DNA of 64,000 nucleotides from Variovorax sp. (lineage in GTDB: Bacteria; Pseudomonadota; Gammaproteobacteria; Burkholderiales; Burkholderiaceae_C), in contig SEGS01000010.1 in the NCBI GenBank assembly GCA_004210915.1, positions 1-64,000 of the forward strand, written 5' to 3'. Positions 1-10,047 of this stretch are shown piece after piece. The translations under genes were made by a program, and so were the position numbers. The stretch's first letter is position 1. Every line of letters starts with the position of its first letter. The notes under the pieces are model-generated. The model saw nothing but the letters and a program-made list of their open reading frames with translations. It did no database searches and was not told the DNA's origin.

Positions 1-1932
1 GACAAGCTGGTCGACATCATCGCGGCGCTCGAGCCGACGCTGGGCGGCATCAACCTCGAGGACATCAAGGCGCCCGAGTGCTTCTACATCGAGAAGAAGC
101 TGCGCGAGCGCATGAACATTCCGGTGTTCCACGACGACCAGCACGGCACGGCCATCATCTCGGCCGCGGCGCTTCTCAATGGCCTGGAGCTGGTGGGCAA
201 GAAGATCGAAGACGTGAAGATCGCCGTCTCGGGCGCCGGTGCTGCGGCCATTGCCTGCCTCGACGTGATGGTGGGCTTGGGCGCGCAGACGAAGAACATC
301 CACGCGGTCGATTCGAAGGGCCTGATCTACGAAGGCCGCGCAGGCGGCTACGACGAATCAAAGGCTCGTTACGCACAGAAGGACACCGGCGCGCGCACGC
401 TGGCCGACGTGGTCGCCGGTGCCGACGTGTTCCTCGGCTGCTCGGCGCCCGGCGTGATGACGGCCGACATGGTCAAAAGCATGGGCACGCAACCCATCAT
501 CCTGGCGCTGGCGAATCCCGAGCCGGAGATCCGGCCCGAGCTGGCCAAGGCCGTGCGGCCCGATTGCATCATCGCCACCGGCCGCTCGGACTACCCGAAC
601 CAGGTCAACAACGTGCTGTGCTTCCCGTACATCTTCCGCGGCGCGCTCGATTGCGGCGCCACCAAGATCACGGAAGAAATGAAGCTGGCCTGCGTGCGCG
701 AGATTGCCGACCTGACCAAGGCCGACATCAGCGAAGAAGTGGCCAATGCCTATGCGGGCCAGGAGCTGGTCTTCGGCCCCGACTACATCATCCCGAAGCC
801 CTTCGACTCGCGGCTGATCCTGCGCATTGCGCCCGCGGTGGCCAAGGCCGCGCAGGCCTCGGGCGTGGCGACCCGCCCGATCGAAGACCTCGAGGCCTAC
901 CGCCAGCACCTGACGCGCTTCGTCTACCAGACCGGCATGTTCATGCGGCCGGTGTTCACCGCCGCCAAGCTGGCCACCGACAAGCGCGTCGCCTACGCCG
1001 AGGGTGAGGACGACCGCGTGCTGCGCGCCGCCCAACTCGCGGTGGACGAGGGTCTGGCCCGTCCGATCCTGATCGGCCGCCCGGCCGTGATCGAGGCGCG
1101 CATCTTGAAGGCCGGCCTGCACCTGCGCATCGGTGCCGATGCGGACATCGTCGATCCGGAAAACGACCCGCGCTTCCGCACGTACTGGGAGGCCTACCAC
1201 CAGTTGCTGGGCCGGCGCGGCATCACGCCAGAAGCCTCGAAGGCGATGGTGCGGCGCTCGAACACCACCATCGCCGCGCTGATGGTGCACCTGGGCGATG
1301 CCGACGCGATGCTCTGCGGCCTGGTCGGCCGCTTCGACAGCCACCTGAAGATCCTTGAACAGGTGCTGGGCAGCAAGCGCGGCGCGCCGGGCTTTGCCGG
1401 GCTGAATGCGCTCACGCTCGACCGCGGCACGCTGTTCATCGCCGACACGCATGTCAACGAAGACCCGAGCGCGGAGCAGTTGGCGCATATCGCCATGATG
1501 GCCGCCGAGGAAATGCAGCGCTTCGGCCTGCCGCCCAAGGTCGCCTTCCTGTCGCATTCGAACTTCGGCAGCTCGGAGCGCGCATCGGCCCGTAAGATGC
1601 GCATCGCGCGCGACCTGTTCGCCAAGATGGCGCCCGACATCGAGTGCGACGGCGAAATGCACGGCGACGCGGCCCTGTCGGCCGACATCCGCCACACGGC
1701 GATGCCCGACACCACGCTCACCGGTGAAGCCAATCTCTTGATCTGCCCGAACCTCGACTCGGCCAACATCCTCTACAACGTGCTGAAGATGACCGGCGCC
1801 AATGGCATCACCGTCGGCCCGATCCTGCTGGGCGCCTCGCGGCCTGCGCATGTGCTGACCTCGTCGGCCACGGTGCGGCGCATCGTCAACATGACGGCGC
1901 TGGCGGTGGCGGACGCCAACCTGCCGAAGTAG
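1..1932 (+). CDS. maeB: NADP-dependent malic enzyme, MaeB type (5' end cut by window)
   Basis: This gene decarboxylates malate to pyruvate with NADP reduction, feeding NADPH and pyruvate/acetyl-CoA pools in the cytoplasm. The reading frame is open from base 1, so the N-terminus lies outside the window; 643 residues are visible against roughly 760 for the family. Seen in order: the FHDDQHGTA active-site segment (about residue 43), a Rossmann dinucleotide motif VSGAGAAA (about 75-82), the ANPEPEI segment, then from about residue 329 a phosphotransacetylase-like C-terminal domain starting [13 protein letters not shown]. In characterised MaeB proteins that tail is regulatory rather than catalytic. 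The ATG at 112 in the ORF track is internal. A strong terminator follows, so the gene ends its own transcription unit. Confidence 0.97.
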   Translation, partial: DKLVDIIAALEPTLGGINLEDIKAPECFYIEKKLRERMNIPVFHDDQHGTAIISAAALLNGLELVGKKIEDVKIAVSGAGAAAIACLDVMVGLGAQTKNIHAVDSKGLIYEGRAGGYDESKARYAQKDTGARTLADVVAGADVFLGCSAPGVMTADMVKSMGTQPIILALANPEPEIRPELAKAVRPDCIIATGRSDYPNQVNNVLCFPYIFRGALDCGATKITEEMKLACVREIADLTKADISEEVANAYAGQELVFGPDYIIPKPFDSRLILRIAPAVAKAAQASGVATRPIEDLEAYRQHLTRFVYQTGMFMRPVFTAAKLATDKRVAYAEGEDDRVLRAAQLAVDEGLARPILIGRPAVIEARILKAGLHLRIGADADIVDPENDPRFRTYWEAYHQLLGRRGITPEASKAMVRRSNTTIAALMVHLGDADAMLCGLVGRFDSHLKILEQVLGSKRGAPGFAGLNALTLDRGTLFIADTHVNEDPSAEQLAHIAMMAAEEMQRFGLPPKVAFLSHSNFGSSERASARKMRIARDLFAKMAPDIECDGEMHGDAALSADIRHTAMPDTTLTGEANLLICPNLDSANILYNVLKMTGANGITVGPILLGASRPAHVLTSSATVRRIVNMTALAVADANLPK

Positions 1933-1975
1933 GCGGAAGACATCTGGCCCTAACAGGTCGGGCCGACCGCAGCAA

Positions 1976-1997
1976 GGGGCGCCGGGCGCCCCTTTTT
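1976..1997 (+). terminator. Intrinsic terminator after maeB
   Basis: A 7-bp perfect GC stem, GGGGCGC and GCGCCCC, with a 3-base loop is followed directly by five T. It lies 44 bases after the maeB stop and separates it from the ABC transporter genes. Confidence 0.93.
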
Positions 1998-2128
1998 CGT
2001 GCACTGAAACCACTCGCGCAGGGCCCAAACACATTGCCACGCCACGGTCAGGCGGGGATTTGCACCAATGGCGTGCGGGCACCGATATTGCTTGAATGTG
2101 ACACATCCAATTACCTGAGTCACTGATC

Positions 2129-3160
2129 ATGAACAAGCGCCATCTGCTCCAGTCCTTCCTTGCCGCCTCCGCCCTGAGCTTCGGGCTGGGCGCTTCAGCG
2201 CAGACCGTGACACCGATCAAGTTCCAGCTCGACTGGCGCTTCGAGGGCCCGGGCGCTTTCTTCACCCACCCGACGGCCAAGGGCTACTTCAAGGCCAAGG
2301 GCCTGGACGTCACGGTCGATGCGGGCAACGGTTCGGGCGGCGCCGTCACGCGGGTGGCTTCGGGTGCGTACGACATGGGCTTCGCCGACCTGGCGGCGCT
2401 GATGGAATTCCACGCCAACAACCCTGATGCGCCCAGCAAGCCGGTGGCCGTCATGATGGTCTACAACAACACGCCGGCTTCGGTCATGACGCTCAAGAAA
2501 AGCGGCATCACCAAGCCCGCCGACCTGACCGGCAAGAAGCTCGGCGCCCCGGTGTTCGACGCCGGCCGCCGCGCGTTCCCGATCTTCGCCAAGGCCAACA
2601 ACATCGGCGCCGTCACCTGGACCGCGATGGACCCGACATTGCGCGAAACCATGCTGATGCGCGGCGATATCGACGCCATCACGGGCTTCACCTTCACCTC
2701 GCTCCTGAACCTCGAGGCGCGCGGCGCCAAGACGGCCGACGTGGTGATCCTGCCCTACCCCGATTTCGGCGTGAAGCTCTACGGCAACGCAATCATCGCG
2801 TCGCCCAAGCTCATCAAGGAGAACCCGGCGGCGGTCAAGGCCTTCCTGCTGGCCTTCACGCAGGGCGCGAAGGAAGTCATCGCCAACCCGGCCGTCGCCA
2901 TCGAGTCGATCAAGGCGCGCGACGGCATCATCAACAGCGCGCTCGAAACGCGCCGCCTGAAGCTCGCAATCGACACCGTGATCAACACGCCCGATGCGCG
3001 CACCGAAGGCTTCGGCCAGATCAATGCCGGCCGCCTGTCGCTGATGGCGTCGCAGGTGTCGGACGCCTTCGCCACCAAGTCGCGCGTCAATGCCGATGCG
3101 GTGTGGAACGGCAGCTTCCTGCCCAGCACGGCCGAACTGAACATCCTGCCGAAGAAGTAA
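2129..3160 (+). CDS. ABC transporter substrate-binding protein, NMT1/THI5 family (copy 1)
   Basis: Periplasmic binding protein of an NMT1/SsuA/ThiY-like importer, 343 residues. An N-terminal Sec signal peptide (MNKRHLLQSFLAASALSFGL, cleavage near ASA-QT at about residue 24) precedes the family's opening motif KFQLDWRFEGP. It is a close paralogue of the protein at 3983: they share long identical runs such as GFADLAALMEFHANNPDAP and both end in ILPKK. Only one ATPase and one permease follow, so both proteins may feed the same membrane complex. NMT1-family ligands include pyrimidines (HMP), purines and sulfonates; the sequence alone does not fix which. No riboswitch like those at 11240 and 14363 is seen upstream. 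Confidence 0.92.
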   Translation: MNKRHLLQSFLAASALSFGLGASAQTVTPIKFQLDWRFEGPGAFFTHPTAKGYFKAKGLDVTVDAGNGSGGAVTRVASGAYDMGFADLAALMEFHANNPDAPSKPVAVMMVYNNTPASVMTLKKSGITKPADLTGKKLGAPVFDAGRRAFPIFAKANNIGAVTWTAMDPTLRETMLMRGDIDAITGFTFTSLLNLEARGAKTADVVILPYPDFGVKLYGNAIIASPKLIKENPAAVKAFLLAFTQGAKEVIANPAVAIESIKARDGIINSALETRRLKLAIDTVINTPDARTEGFGQINAGRLSLMASQVSDAFATKSRVNADAVWNGSFLPSTAELNILPKK

Positions 3161-3193
3161 GCAGGCCGGCGCAAGCGCCGCGCCACAACCGCG

Positions 3194-3847
3194 CTACAGC
3201 TCGTCGATGGCCGTGCTGCTGGCGCCTTCGTGCGCCGCGGCCAGGCCTTCGGTCGATTCGATCGCGAAACGGTCGCGGCAGTTGACGTAGAAGCTCGCGC
3301 CGAAGCGGCCGACCGGAAAGAATTCCTGCAGCCGCACGCGCCACTTCTCGGTGTCGACCAGACCATCGCGCACCGCCAGCCACTGCACGCGGCCGATGAA
3401 CACATAGCGGCTCGCCGTTTCCAGGGTTTCGTGCAGCACGCATTCGAATGCCACCGGAGCCTCGGCAATGCGCGGCGGCCGCACGCTCTGCGCGGGCGTC
3501 GCCGTGAGGCCCGTGTGGTCCAGCTCGCTCTCGTGCGGCGGGAGCCTGTCGCCGCAGCGATGCATCGCGGCGGCCATGGCTTCGTCGGCAATGTGCACGA
3601 CGAATTCCTTATCGCGCAGGATGTTCGTCGCCGTGTCCTTCTGCGCCGAATCCTGGAGCTTGTTGATGCTCAGCATGACCACGGGCGGGTCTTCACCCAT
3701 CATGTTGAACATGCTGAAGGGCGCGGCATTCACCGTGCCGTCGGCGCCCACCGTCGTCACCAGCGCGATCGGGCGCGGCACGATCAGACTGGCCATCAGC
3801 TTGTAGCGCTCGTAGGTGCTCAACAGCGCGAAGTCGATCTCGGTCAT
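3194..3847 (-). CDS. Flavin reductase family protein (FMN-binding split barrel)
   Basis: A 217-residue protein of the flavin reductase-like family, which uses NAD(P)H to reduce FMN or FAD, often for a partner oxygenase. The motif PRPIALVTT followed by APFSMFNMMGEDPP is the typical FMN-binding start of this family. The ATG at 3847 (MTEIDFALLSTYERY) is chosen because a GAAAGAG ribosome site precedes it; the 614-residue ORF in the track is a spurious extension antisense to the next gene. It lies on the opposite strand between two paralogous binding proteins. It could supply reduced flavin or electrons to a nearby oxygenase such as the Rieske protein at 10125, but that link is inference. Confidence 0.88.
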   Translation of the reverse strand: MTEIDFALLSTYERYKLMASLIVPRPIALVTTVGADGTVNAAPFSMFNMMGEDPPVVMLSINKLQDSAQKDTATNILRDKEFVVHIADEAMAAAMHRCGDRLPPHESELDHTGLTATPAQSVRPPRIAEAPVAFECVLHETLETASRYVFIGRVQWLAVRDGLVDTEKWRVRLQEFFPVGRFGASFYVNCRDRFAIESTEGLAAAHEGASSTAIDEL

Positions 3848-3982
3848 GGGCTCTTTCAATATCGGGAGAGTCAGTCTGCCTGCAATTGGCATGCCTTGCA
3901 TGCGGGCGCCGGGGCGCACCACGACGAATGCTGTGGCACCGATCTTGCACATGCACCGCCTTACGAAACATGAGGATGCTTG

Positions 3983-5005
3983 ATGCACAAACGCAGCTTT
4001 CTGAAGACCGCCGTCGCGCTCGTTACCCTGGCCTGGGGCGCTGCCCATGCCGCCGATACGCCCATCAAGTTTCAGCTCGACTGGCGCTTCGAAGGGCCGG
4101 CCGCCCTCTTCGTGCATCCCGAGCAAAAAGGCTACTTCAAGCAAGCGGGCCTCGATGTGACGGTCGAGGCGGCCAGTGGCGCGGGCGCCATCCAGCGCGT
4201 GGCCTCGGGCACGCATGACATCGGCTTCGCCGACCTGGCCGCGTTGATGGAGTTCCACGCCAACAACCCCGATGCGCCGATCAAGCCCGTGGCCATCATG
4301 GTGATCTACAACACCACACCGGCCTCGGTGATGGCGCTGAAGAAGTCCGGCATCGCCAAGGCCTCGGACCTGACCGGCAAGAAGATGGGCGCGCCGATCT
4401 TCGACGCCGGGCGCCGCACCTTCCCGCTGTTTGCGCAGGCCAATGGCGTGGGCGCCGTGCAGTGGTCGACCATGGAGCCGCAACTGCGCGAAACCATGCT
4501 GGCGCGCGGCGACCTCGATGCCGTCACCGGCTACACCTTCACCAGCCTGTTGAACCTGGAGGCGCGTGGCGTCAAACCGGAAGACGTGGTGGTGCTGCCC
4601 TATGCCACGCATGGCGTGCAGCTCTATGGCAACGTGATCATCGCCAGTCCGAAGCTGATTGCCGAGAAGCCCGAGGCGGTGCGCGCGTTCCTCAAGGCAT
4701 TCGCGAAGGGCGCCAAAGAGGCCATCGCCGATCCGGAAGCCGCGATCGCCTCGCTCAAGGCCAAGGACGGTCTGGTGAACGTGCCGCTGGAAGTCAAGCG
4801 CCTGAAGCTGACGATCGACACCGCCATCGACGGCAAGGGCGCGCGCGCGGAGGGCTTTGGCCAGTTGCGCGCAGAACGGCTGGGTAAGATGGCCGAGCAG
4901 GTGGCGAAAGCCTACGAAACCAAGAACCCGGTGCCGGCGAATGCGGTGTGGAACGGCAGTTTTCTGCCCAGCGCTGCCGAGCTGGACATCCTGCCCAAAA
5001 AGTAA
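3983..5005 (+). CDS. ABC transporter substrate-binding protein, NMT1/THI5 family (copy 2)
   Basis: Periplasmic binding protein, 340 residues, closely similar along its whole length to the protein at 2129. A signal peptide (MHKRSFLKTAVALVTLAWGAAHA) is followed by KFQLDWRFEGPAALF. The ATG at 3983 is preferred over the TTG three bases upstream because GAGG sits seven bases before it. The ATPase begins 10 bases after its stop, so this copy is directly operonic with the transporter. Likely the main binding protein of the ABC system encoded here; the ligand is unknown but a heteroaromatic such as a purine or pyrimidine fits the neighbouring deaminase. Confidence 0.93.
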   Translation: MHKRSFLKTAVALVTLAWGAAHAADTPIKFQLDWRFEGPAALFVHPEQKGYFKQAGLDVTVEAASGAGAIQRVASGTHDIGFADLAALMEFHANNPDAPIKPVAIMVIYNTTPASVMALKKSGIAKASDLTGKKMGAPIFDAGRRTFPLFAQANGVGAVQWSTMEPQLRETMLARGDLDAVTGYTFTSLLNLEARGVKPEDVVVLPYATHGVQLYGNVIIASPKLIAEKPEAVRAFLKAFAKGAKEAIADPEAAIASLKAKDGLVNVPLEVKRLKLTIDTAIDGKGARAEGFGQLRAERLGKMAEQVAKAYETKNPVPANAVWNGSFLPSAAELDILPKK

Positions 5006-5015
5006 ATCACCCAAC

Positions 5016-5870
5016 ATGTCCACCCCCCACGCAGACAACCATTTCGTCGACTTCCGCGATGTCTGGCTGGCCTACAACGAGCAGCTGCTGCGCGAGAACC
5101 ATTTCGCGGTCGAGGCCATCGATCTGAAGGTCAAGCGCGGCGAGTTCATCGCCATCGTCGGCCCGTCGGGCTGCGGCAAATCCACCTTCATGAAGCTCAC
5201 CACCGGGCTGAAGATGCCGTCGATGGGCCGGATCCTGATCGACGGCCAGGCCGTCACAGGCCCGCTCAAGATTTCGGGCATGGCCTTCCAGGCGCCATCG
5301 CTCTTGCCTTGGCGCACGACGGTCGACAACGTGCTGCTGCCGCTGGAGATCGTCGAGCCCTACCGCTCCAGCTTCAAGGCCAAGCGCAAGGAATACGTGG
5401 AGCGTGCGCGCAGGCTGCTGCAGAAGGTCGGTCTGGGCGGCTACGAGGACAAGTTCCCGTGGCAGCTCTCGGGCGGCATGCAGCAGCGCGCCAGCATCTG
5501 CCGCGCGCTGATCCACGAGCCCAAAATGCTGCTGCTCGACGAGCCCTTCGGCGCGCTCGACGCGTTCACGCGCGAAGAGCTGTGGTGCATCCTGCGCGAC
5601 CTCTGGACCGAGCAGCAGTTCAACGTGATCCTGGTCACGCACGACCTGCGCGAATCGGTGTTCCTGGCCGACACCGTCTACGTCATGAGCAAGAGCCCGG
5701 GGCGCTTCGTGGTCAAGCGCGAGATCGAACTGCCGCGTCCGCGTGATCTGGAAGTGACCTACACCAAGGAGTTCACCGACATCGTGCTCGAACTGCGCGG
5801 CCACATCGGCGCCATCCGCAACACCGGGATCAGCCAGGCGCAGACGGCTGCGGCAGGAGTCGCATCGTGA
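5016..5870 (+). CDS. ABC transporter ATP-binding protein (SsuB/ThiZ/TauB type)
   Basis: Cytoplasmic ATPase of the NMT1-type importer, 284 residues. Walker A is GPSGCGKST (about residues 47-55), the signature is LSGGMQQR, and Walker B is MLLLDEPFG, followed by the H-loop VTHDLRES. The start is the ATG at 5016 (MSTPHADNHFVDF), ten bases past the binding-protein stop; the longer ORF in the track runs through the preceding gene out of frame. Its stop overlaps the permease start, which indicates translational coupling. Confidence 0.94.
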   Translation: MSTPHADNHFVDFRDVWLAYNEQLLRENHFAVEAIDLKVKRGEFIAIVGPSGCGKSTFMKLTTGLKMPSMGRILIDGQAVTGPLKISGMAFQAPSLLPWRTTVDNVLLPLEIVEPYRSSFKAKRKEYVERARRLLQKVGLGGYEDKFPWQLSGGMQQRASICRALIHEPKMLLLDEPFGALDAFTREELWCILRDLWTEQQFNVILVTHDLRESVFLADTVYVMSKSPGRFVVKREIELPRPRDLEVTYTKEFTDIVLELRGHIGAIRNTGISQAQTAAAGVAS

Positions 5871-6640
5871 TGACGAACAGCAAACAATTCGAGCGCTGGT
5901 CGCCCTGGCTGCTGCTGGTCGCGGTCATCCTGTTGTGGGAAATCATCTGCCGTGCCTTTGACGTTTCGGAGTTCATCTTCCCGAGCCCGTCTCGCATCTG
6001 GACGCAGTTCTGGGAGTTCAAGGAAATCATCGCGGGCCACGCGTGGCGCACCTTCTGGGTCACGATGGCGGGCTTCGGCCTCGCGATCGTCGTCGGTGTG
6101 CTGCTCGGCTTCGTCATCGGCAGTTCGCGCCTCGCGTACGCGGCCGTCTATCCGTTGATGACCGCGTTCAACGCGCTGCCCAAGGCGGCCTTCGTGCCGA
6201 TCCTGGTCGTGTGGTTCGGCATCGGCGTCGGGCCGGCCATCCTCACGGCCTTCCTGATCAGCTTCTTTCCGATCATGGTGAACATCGCGACCGGCCTGGC
6301 CACGCTGGAGCCCGAACTCGAAGACGTGCTGCGCGTGCTCGGCGCCAAGCGCTGGGACGTGCTCACCAAGATCGGCCTGCCGCGCTCGATGCCCTACTTC
6401 TACGCTTCGCTCAAGGTCGCGATCACGCTCGCCTTCGTCGGCACCACGGTGTCCGAGATGACGGCGGCGAACGAAGGCATCGGCTACCTGCTGATCTCGG
6501 CCGGCTCCTCCATGCAGATGGGCCTGGCCTTCGCCGGCCTGATGGTGGTGGGCGCGATGGCAATGGCGATGTACGAGCTGTTCAGCGCCATCGAGAAGCA
6601 CACCACCGGCTGGGCCCACCGCGGCTCTCAGGGCGAGTGA
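5870..6640 (+). CDS. ABC transporter permease (SsuC/ThiX type)
   Basis: Inner-membrane permease, about 256 residues, with roughly six hydrophobic segments and the cytoplasmic EAA-like loop LEPELEDVLRVLGAKRWD that docks with the ATPase. The gene begins at the ATPase stop: the ATG at 5870 and a GTG at 5867 are both usable, and AGGAG lies 10 and 7 bases before them. It completes a standard binding protein, ATPase and permease set with the two upstream genes. The deaminase follows after 7 bases. Confidence 0.93.
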   Translation: MTNSKQFERWSPWLLLVAVILLWEIICRAFDVSEFIFPSPSRIWTQFWEFKEIIAGHAWRTFWVTMAGFGLAIVVGVLLGFVIGSSRLAYAAVYPLMTAFNALPKAAFVPILVVWFGIGVGPAILTAFLISFFPIMVNIATGLATLEPELEDVLRVLGAKRWDVLTKIGLPRSMPYFYASLKVAITLAFVGTTVSEMTAANEGIGYLLISAGSSMQMGLAFAGLMVVGAMAMAMYELFSAIEKHTTGWAHRGSQGE

Positions 6641-6647
6641 CCGGCGC

Positions 6648-7154
6648 ATGACGGAGAAGTTGGCCGGCCCAATGACCGACGCGCAGATCGCAACCGCCCT
6701 GCGCCGCGCCGACGCGGTGGCGCGGCGCGCGATGGCGATGGGCCGCCACCCGTTCGGCGCCGTGCTGGTCGCGCCCGATGGCGAGACAGTGCTGGCCGAG
6801 CAGGGCAACATCGACACCGTGAACCACGCGGAAGCCACGCTGGCGCGCCACGCCGCCGCCAACTGGCCGGCCGACTACCTGTGGCAGTGCACGCTGGTCA
6901 CCACCTTCGAGCCCTGCGCCATGTGCGCGGGCACCAGCTACTGGGCGAACATCGGCCGCGTCGTCTATGGCGCGGAAGAGTCGGCGCTGCTCGCGCTCAC
7001 CGGCGACCATCCCGAGAACCCGACGCTGAGCCTGCCCTGTCGCGAGGTGTTCGCACGCGGCCAGAAGGCGGTCGAGGTCATCGGCCCGGTCCCCGAAGTA
7101 GCTGACGAGATGATCGCCACGCACCGCGGCTTCTGGGAATCGCGTGGCGCCTGA
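6648..7154 (+). CDS. Nucleoside/nucleobase deaminase, cytidine-deaminase fold (copy 1)
   Basis: A 168-residue zinc hydrolase of the cytidine deaminase superfamily. The zinc and proton-shuttle motif H60-A-E62 (VNHAEATL) and the second zinc motif P-C90-A-M-C93 are intact. Members of this size include guanine deaminase (GuaD), TadA and related nucleobase deaminases; the spacing and C-terminal region look more like GuaD than TadA, but I cannot separate them with confidence. It is operonic with an NMT1-type importer, and a second importer-deaminase pair occurs at 14487-16036. Uptake of an amino-substituted base followed by deamination is the simplest reading. Confidence 0.85.
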   Translation: MTEKLAGPMTDAQIATALRRADAVARRAMAMGRHPFGAVLVAPDGETVLAEQGNIDTVNHAEATLARHAAANWPADYLWQCTLVTTFEPCAMCAGTSYWANIGRVVYGAEESALLALTGDHPENPTLSLPCREVFARGQKAVEVIGPVPEVADEMIATHRGFWESRGA

Positions 7155-7791
7155 CAGCGCGCGCGAGGCGCCGGTGCTCGACATCGCCGACCTGCACTTC
7201 GCCTACCCCGACCAGCCGCCCATCGCCAATGGATGGACCTGCGCCATCGGCCCGGGCGTCACGCACTTGTTTGGCGATACCGGCAGCGGCAAGTCGACGC
7301 TGTTGCGCGTGCTGGCCGGCGCGCTGCCTGCCAGCGGCCAGCTGCGCTTGAACGGCGTGCGCCTCGACCGTGATCCGGTTGGCTACCGCGCGAAAGTGTT
7401 CTGGTGCGACCCGATCACCGACGCCTTCGATGCGATGACGGGGCGCGCCTGCACCGCCGCCCTGGGCGCCGGCGACAGCGGCTTCGACGACGCCGCATGG
7501 CAAGCGCTGGTCGAAGGCTTCGGCCTGGCGCCGCACATTGACAAGCCGATGTTCATGCTGTCGACAGGCTCGAAGCGCAAGGTGTGGCTGGCCGCGGCGC
7601 TGGCATCGGCCCGACCGCTGACCCTGCTCGACGACCCCGTGGCCGCGCTCGACGCGCCCTCCGTCCGGTGCCTGTGGCAGGCGCTGGTGCGGAGCGCGCA
7701 AACCCGGCCCGACCGCGCCATCGTGATCGCCAGCAGCGAGCCCCTCGTGCAGGTCCCGCTCGCCGCATCGATCACGCTGCCGCCCGGCTGA
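7144..7791 (+). CDS. Short ABC ATPase with atypical signature and Walker B
   Basis: A 215-residue ABC-type ATPase overlapping the deaminase by 11 bases and starting with GTG. Walker A is canonical (GDTGSGKST), but the signature is LSTGSKRKV instead of LSGGQ, and Walker B reads LTLLDDPVAALD, so aspartate replaces the usual catalytic glutamate. No permease partner is adjacent. It might be a slow or regulatory ATPase, or act with membrane proteins encoded elsewhere. Its overlap with the deaminase places it in the same operon. Confidence 0.85.
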   Translation: MAPDSAREAPVLDIADLHFAYPDQPPIANGWTCAIGPGVTHLFGDTGSGKSTLLRVLAGALPASGQLRLNGVRLDRDPVGYRAKVFWCDPITDAFDAMTGRACTAALGAGDSGFDDAAWQALVEGFGLAPHIDKPMFMLSTGSKRKVWLAAALASARPLTLLDDPVAALDAPSVRCLWQALVRSAQTRPDRAIVIASSEPLVQVPLAASITLPPG

Positions 7792-7821
7792 GGCTGCAGC
7801 GCCGCCATTGCGGCAGGCGTT

Positions 7822-10008
7822 CTAGGCTTTGCCCTTCCAGCGCCGCAACAGCAGCGCATTGCCCACCACGCTGACGCTGCTGAACGCCATGGCCGCACCG
7901 GCCAGCACCGGACTCAGCAGGCCGAGCGCGGCCAGCGGAATGCCGACGACGTTGTAGACGAAGGCCCAGAACAGGTTCTGCCGGATCTTGGCCCAGGTGC
8001 GACGCGAGATGTCGATGGCATCGCCGACCAGCGCGGGGTCGCCGCGCATCAGCGTGATGCCGGCGGCCTGCATGGCCACATCAGTGCCGGTCGACATCGC
8101 GATACCCACATCGGCCGCCGCAAGGGCCGGCGCGTCGTTGATGCCGTCGCCGACCATCGCGACCGGCCCTTGCGCCTTGAGCGCTGCCACAAGCGATGCC
8201 TTGTGCTCGGGCAGCACCTCGGCATGCACGGTATCGATGCCCAGCGCGGTGGCCACCGCCTGCGCGCTGCCGGGGTTGTCGCCGGTGATCAGCACCGTGT
8301 GGATGCCCTGCGCCTGGAGGCGCTGCACGGCCGCTGCGGCGCTGGCCTTGGGCGCGTCGCCGAACGCCAACAGGCCGACCAACGCGGGCGCGCCGGTGAT
8401 GTCGGCCAGCCAGGACACGGTGCGCCCTTCCGATTGCAGCTGCGCTGCGCGCGCGCGCAAAGCGTCGAGCGGCACGGCCAGTTCTTCCATGTAGCGGGTC
8501 GAGCCCAGCCGCAACGCCCGCGATTCGACTGCGGCAGCGACGCCGCGCCCGGCCACGGCGCGCACCTCGCGCACGGCATTTGCCGCCGGCACCGCCACGC
8601 CTTCGCGCGTCGCGGCCTCCGTGACCGCGCGCGCCAGCGGATGCTCGCTGCCCGACTGGATCGCGGCGCTGGCGCGCAGCAAGGCCGCGTGATCGCCGTC
8701 GGCCGCCTCGAAGGCCACGAGTTCCGGGCGGCCTTCGGTCAGCGTGCCGGTCTTGTCGAAGGCCACCACCTTCACGCCGTGCGCCACTTCCAGCGCCTCG
8801 GCGTCCTTGATGAGGATGCCGTGCCGCGCGGCCACGCCGGTGCCCGCCATGATCGCCGTCGGCGTCGCCAGCCCCAGCGCACACGGGCAGGCGATGACCA
8901 GCACGGCGACGGCATTGAGGATCGCGGCCTCCCAGTCGCCGCGGCCCAGGCCCCACACGAGCAAGGTCAGCAGCGCGATGCCGATCACCACCGGCACGAA
9001 GACGCTGCTGACGCGGTCGACCAGCCGCTGGATCGGCGCCTTGCCGGCTTGCGCCGATTCCACCAGGCGCACGATGCGCGCGAGCGTCGATTCGGTGCCG
9101 ACCGCCGTGGTCCGCACCACGAGAAGGCCCTGCCCGTTGACTGCGCCGCCCGTCACTGCGTCGTCGGCGTGCTTGGCGACGGGCAGGCTTTCGCCGGTGA
9201 TGAGCGACTCGTCGACATCGCTCGCACCTTCGACCACGATGGCGTCGACCGGCACGCGCTCGCCGGGGCGGATGACCACGAGGTCGCCGGGGCGCACCTG
9301 CGCGATGGGCAGGTCGACATCGACACCGCCGCGCCGCACCCGCGCCTGCTCGGGACGCAGTGCGTTCAGCGCGCGGATCGCCTCGGTGGTCTGGCGCTTG
9401 GCGCGCGACTCGAGCCACTTGCCCAGCAACACCAGCGTGATCACCACGGCCGACGCCTCGAAGTAGAGATGCGGCATGCCGTGACCCGCGTGCGTCCACA
9501 ACAGGTAGACGCTCAGGCCATAGCCGGCCGATGTGCCGAGCGCGACCAGCAGGTCCATGTTGCCAGCGCCCGCCCTCAACGCGCGCCAGCCGGCCCGGTA
9601 GAAGCCCGCGCCGAGCCAGAACTGCACGGGCGTGGCCAGCGCCAGTTGCAGCCAGCCGTCGAGCATCCAGTCGCGTCCGAACAGGTAGCCGACCATCGGC
9701 AGCACCAGCGGCGCCGACAGCAGCGCCGCCCAGATCACGGGCCTGGCGTCGGGGCCGGCCGGCGGGACGGGAGCCACGCCCGCCGCATCGACCGCACTCT
9801 CATCACGCGCGACGTAGCCGGCCTTGTCGACGGCCTGGATCAGCAGGCCGACATCGGCATGGACACCTGCGTCGTCGGCAAATGCCACCTCGGCCTTCTC
9901 CGTGGCCAGATTCACCGAGACCGACGACACGCCGGGCACGCGGGCCAGCGCCTTCTCGACCCGCAACGCGCAGGATGCGCAGGTCATGCCTTCAATGGCG
10001 AGCTTCAT
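7822..10008 (-). CDS. copA: Cu(+)-exporting P1B-type ATPase
   Basis: Copper efflux ATPase, 728 residues, inner membrane. One N-terminal heavy-metal domain carries GMTCASC (residues 7-13). Then come the actuator ITGES, the transmembrane metal site CPC of CPCALG (about residue 373), the phosphorylation site DKTGTLTEG (Asp near 417), TGDN and [11 protein letters not shown] with a GMTCxxC domain indicates Cu(I). The start is the ATG at 10008 because a perfect GGAGGT lies 6 bases upstream; the longer ORF reaches into the promoter. It is convergent with the preceding ATPase and has its own MerR-type promoter. Confidence 0.96.
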   Translation of the reverse strand: MKLAIEGMTCASCALRVEKALARVPGVSSVSVNLATEKAEVAFADDAGVHADVGLLIQAVDKAGYVARDESAVDAAGVAPVPPAGPDARPVIWAALLSAPLVLPMVGYLFGRDWMLDGWLQLALATPVQFWLGAGFYRAGWRALRAGAGNMDLLVALGTSAGYGLSVYLLWTHAGHGMPHLYFEASAVVITLVLLGKWLESRAKRQTTEAIRALNALRPEQARVRRGGVDVDLPIAQVRPGDLVVIRPGERVPVDAIVVEGASDVDESLITGESLPVAKHADDAVTGGAVNGQGLLVVRTTAVGTESTLARIVRLVESAQAGKAPIQRLVDRVSSVFVPVVIGIALLTLLVWGLGRGDWEAAILNAVAVLVIACPCALGLATPTAIMAGTGVAARHGILIKDAEALEVAHGVKVVAFDKTGTLTEGRPELVAFEAADGDHAALLRASAAIQSGSEHPLARAVTEAATREGVAVPAANAVREVRAVAGRGVAAAVESRALRLGSTRYMEELAVPLDALRARAAQLQSEGRTVSWLADITGAPALVGLLAFGDAPKASAAAAVQRLQAQGIHTVLITGDNPGSAQAVATALGIDTVHAEVLPEHKASLVAALKAQGPVAMVGDGINDAPALAAADVGIAMSTGTDVAMQAAGITLMRGDPALVGDAIDISRRTWAKIRQNLFWAFVYNVVGIPLAALGLLSPVLAGAAMAFSSVSVVGNALLLRRWKGKA

Positions 10009-10047
10009 GGAACACCTCCGTCCATCGACATCGATGGAATGGCCTCC

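Noticed and set aside
2000-2128. A third xanthine-type riboswitch before the first NMT1 gene
   Set aside because: Neither GAAGCGTTCA nor GGAAATTGCT occurs in the leader, nor upstream of 3983.
358-2280. 640-residue minus-strand ORF opposite maeB
   Set aside because: It is a GC-rich antisense shadow with His/Arg/Gly-rich composition and no domain; maeB on the plus strand is certain.
6648-7154. Deaminase as the essential tRNA adenosine deaminase TadA
   Set aside because: Both deaminases are linked to NMT1-type importers and one to a purine riboswitch; context and C-terminal region fit a nucleobase deaminase better, though TadA-like members share the zinc motifs.
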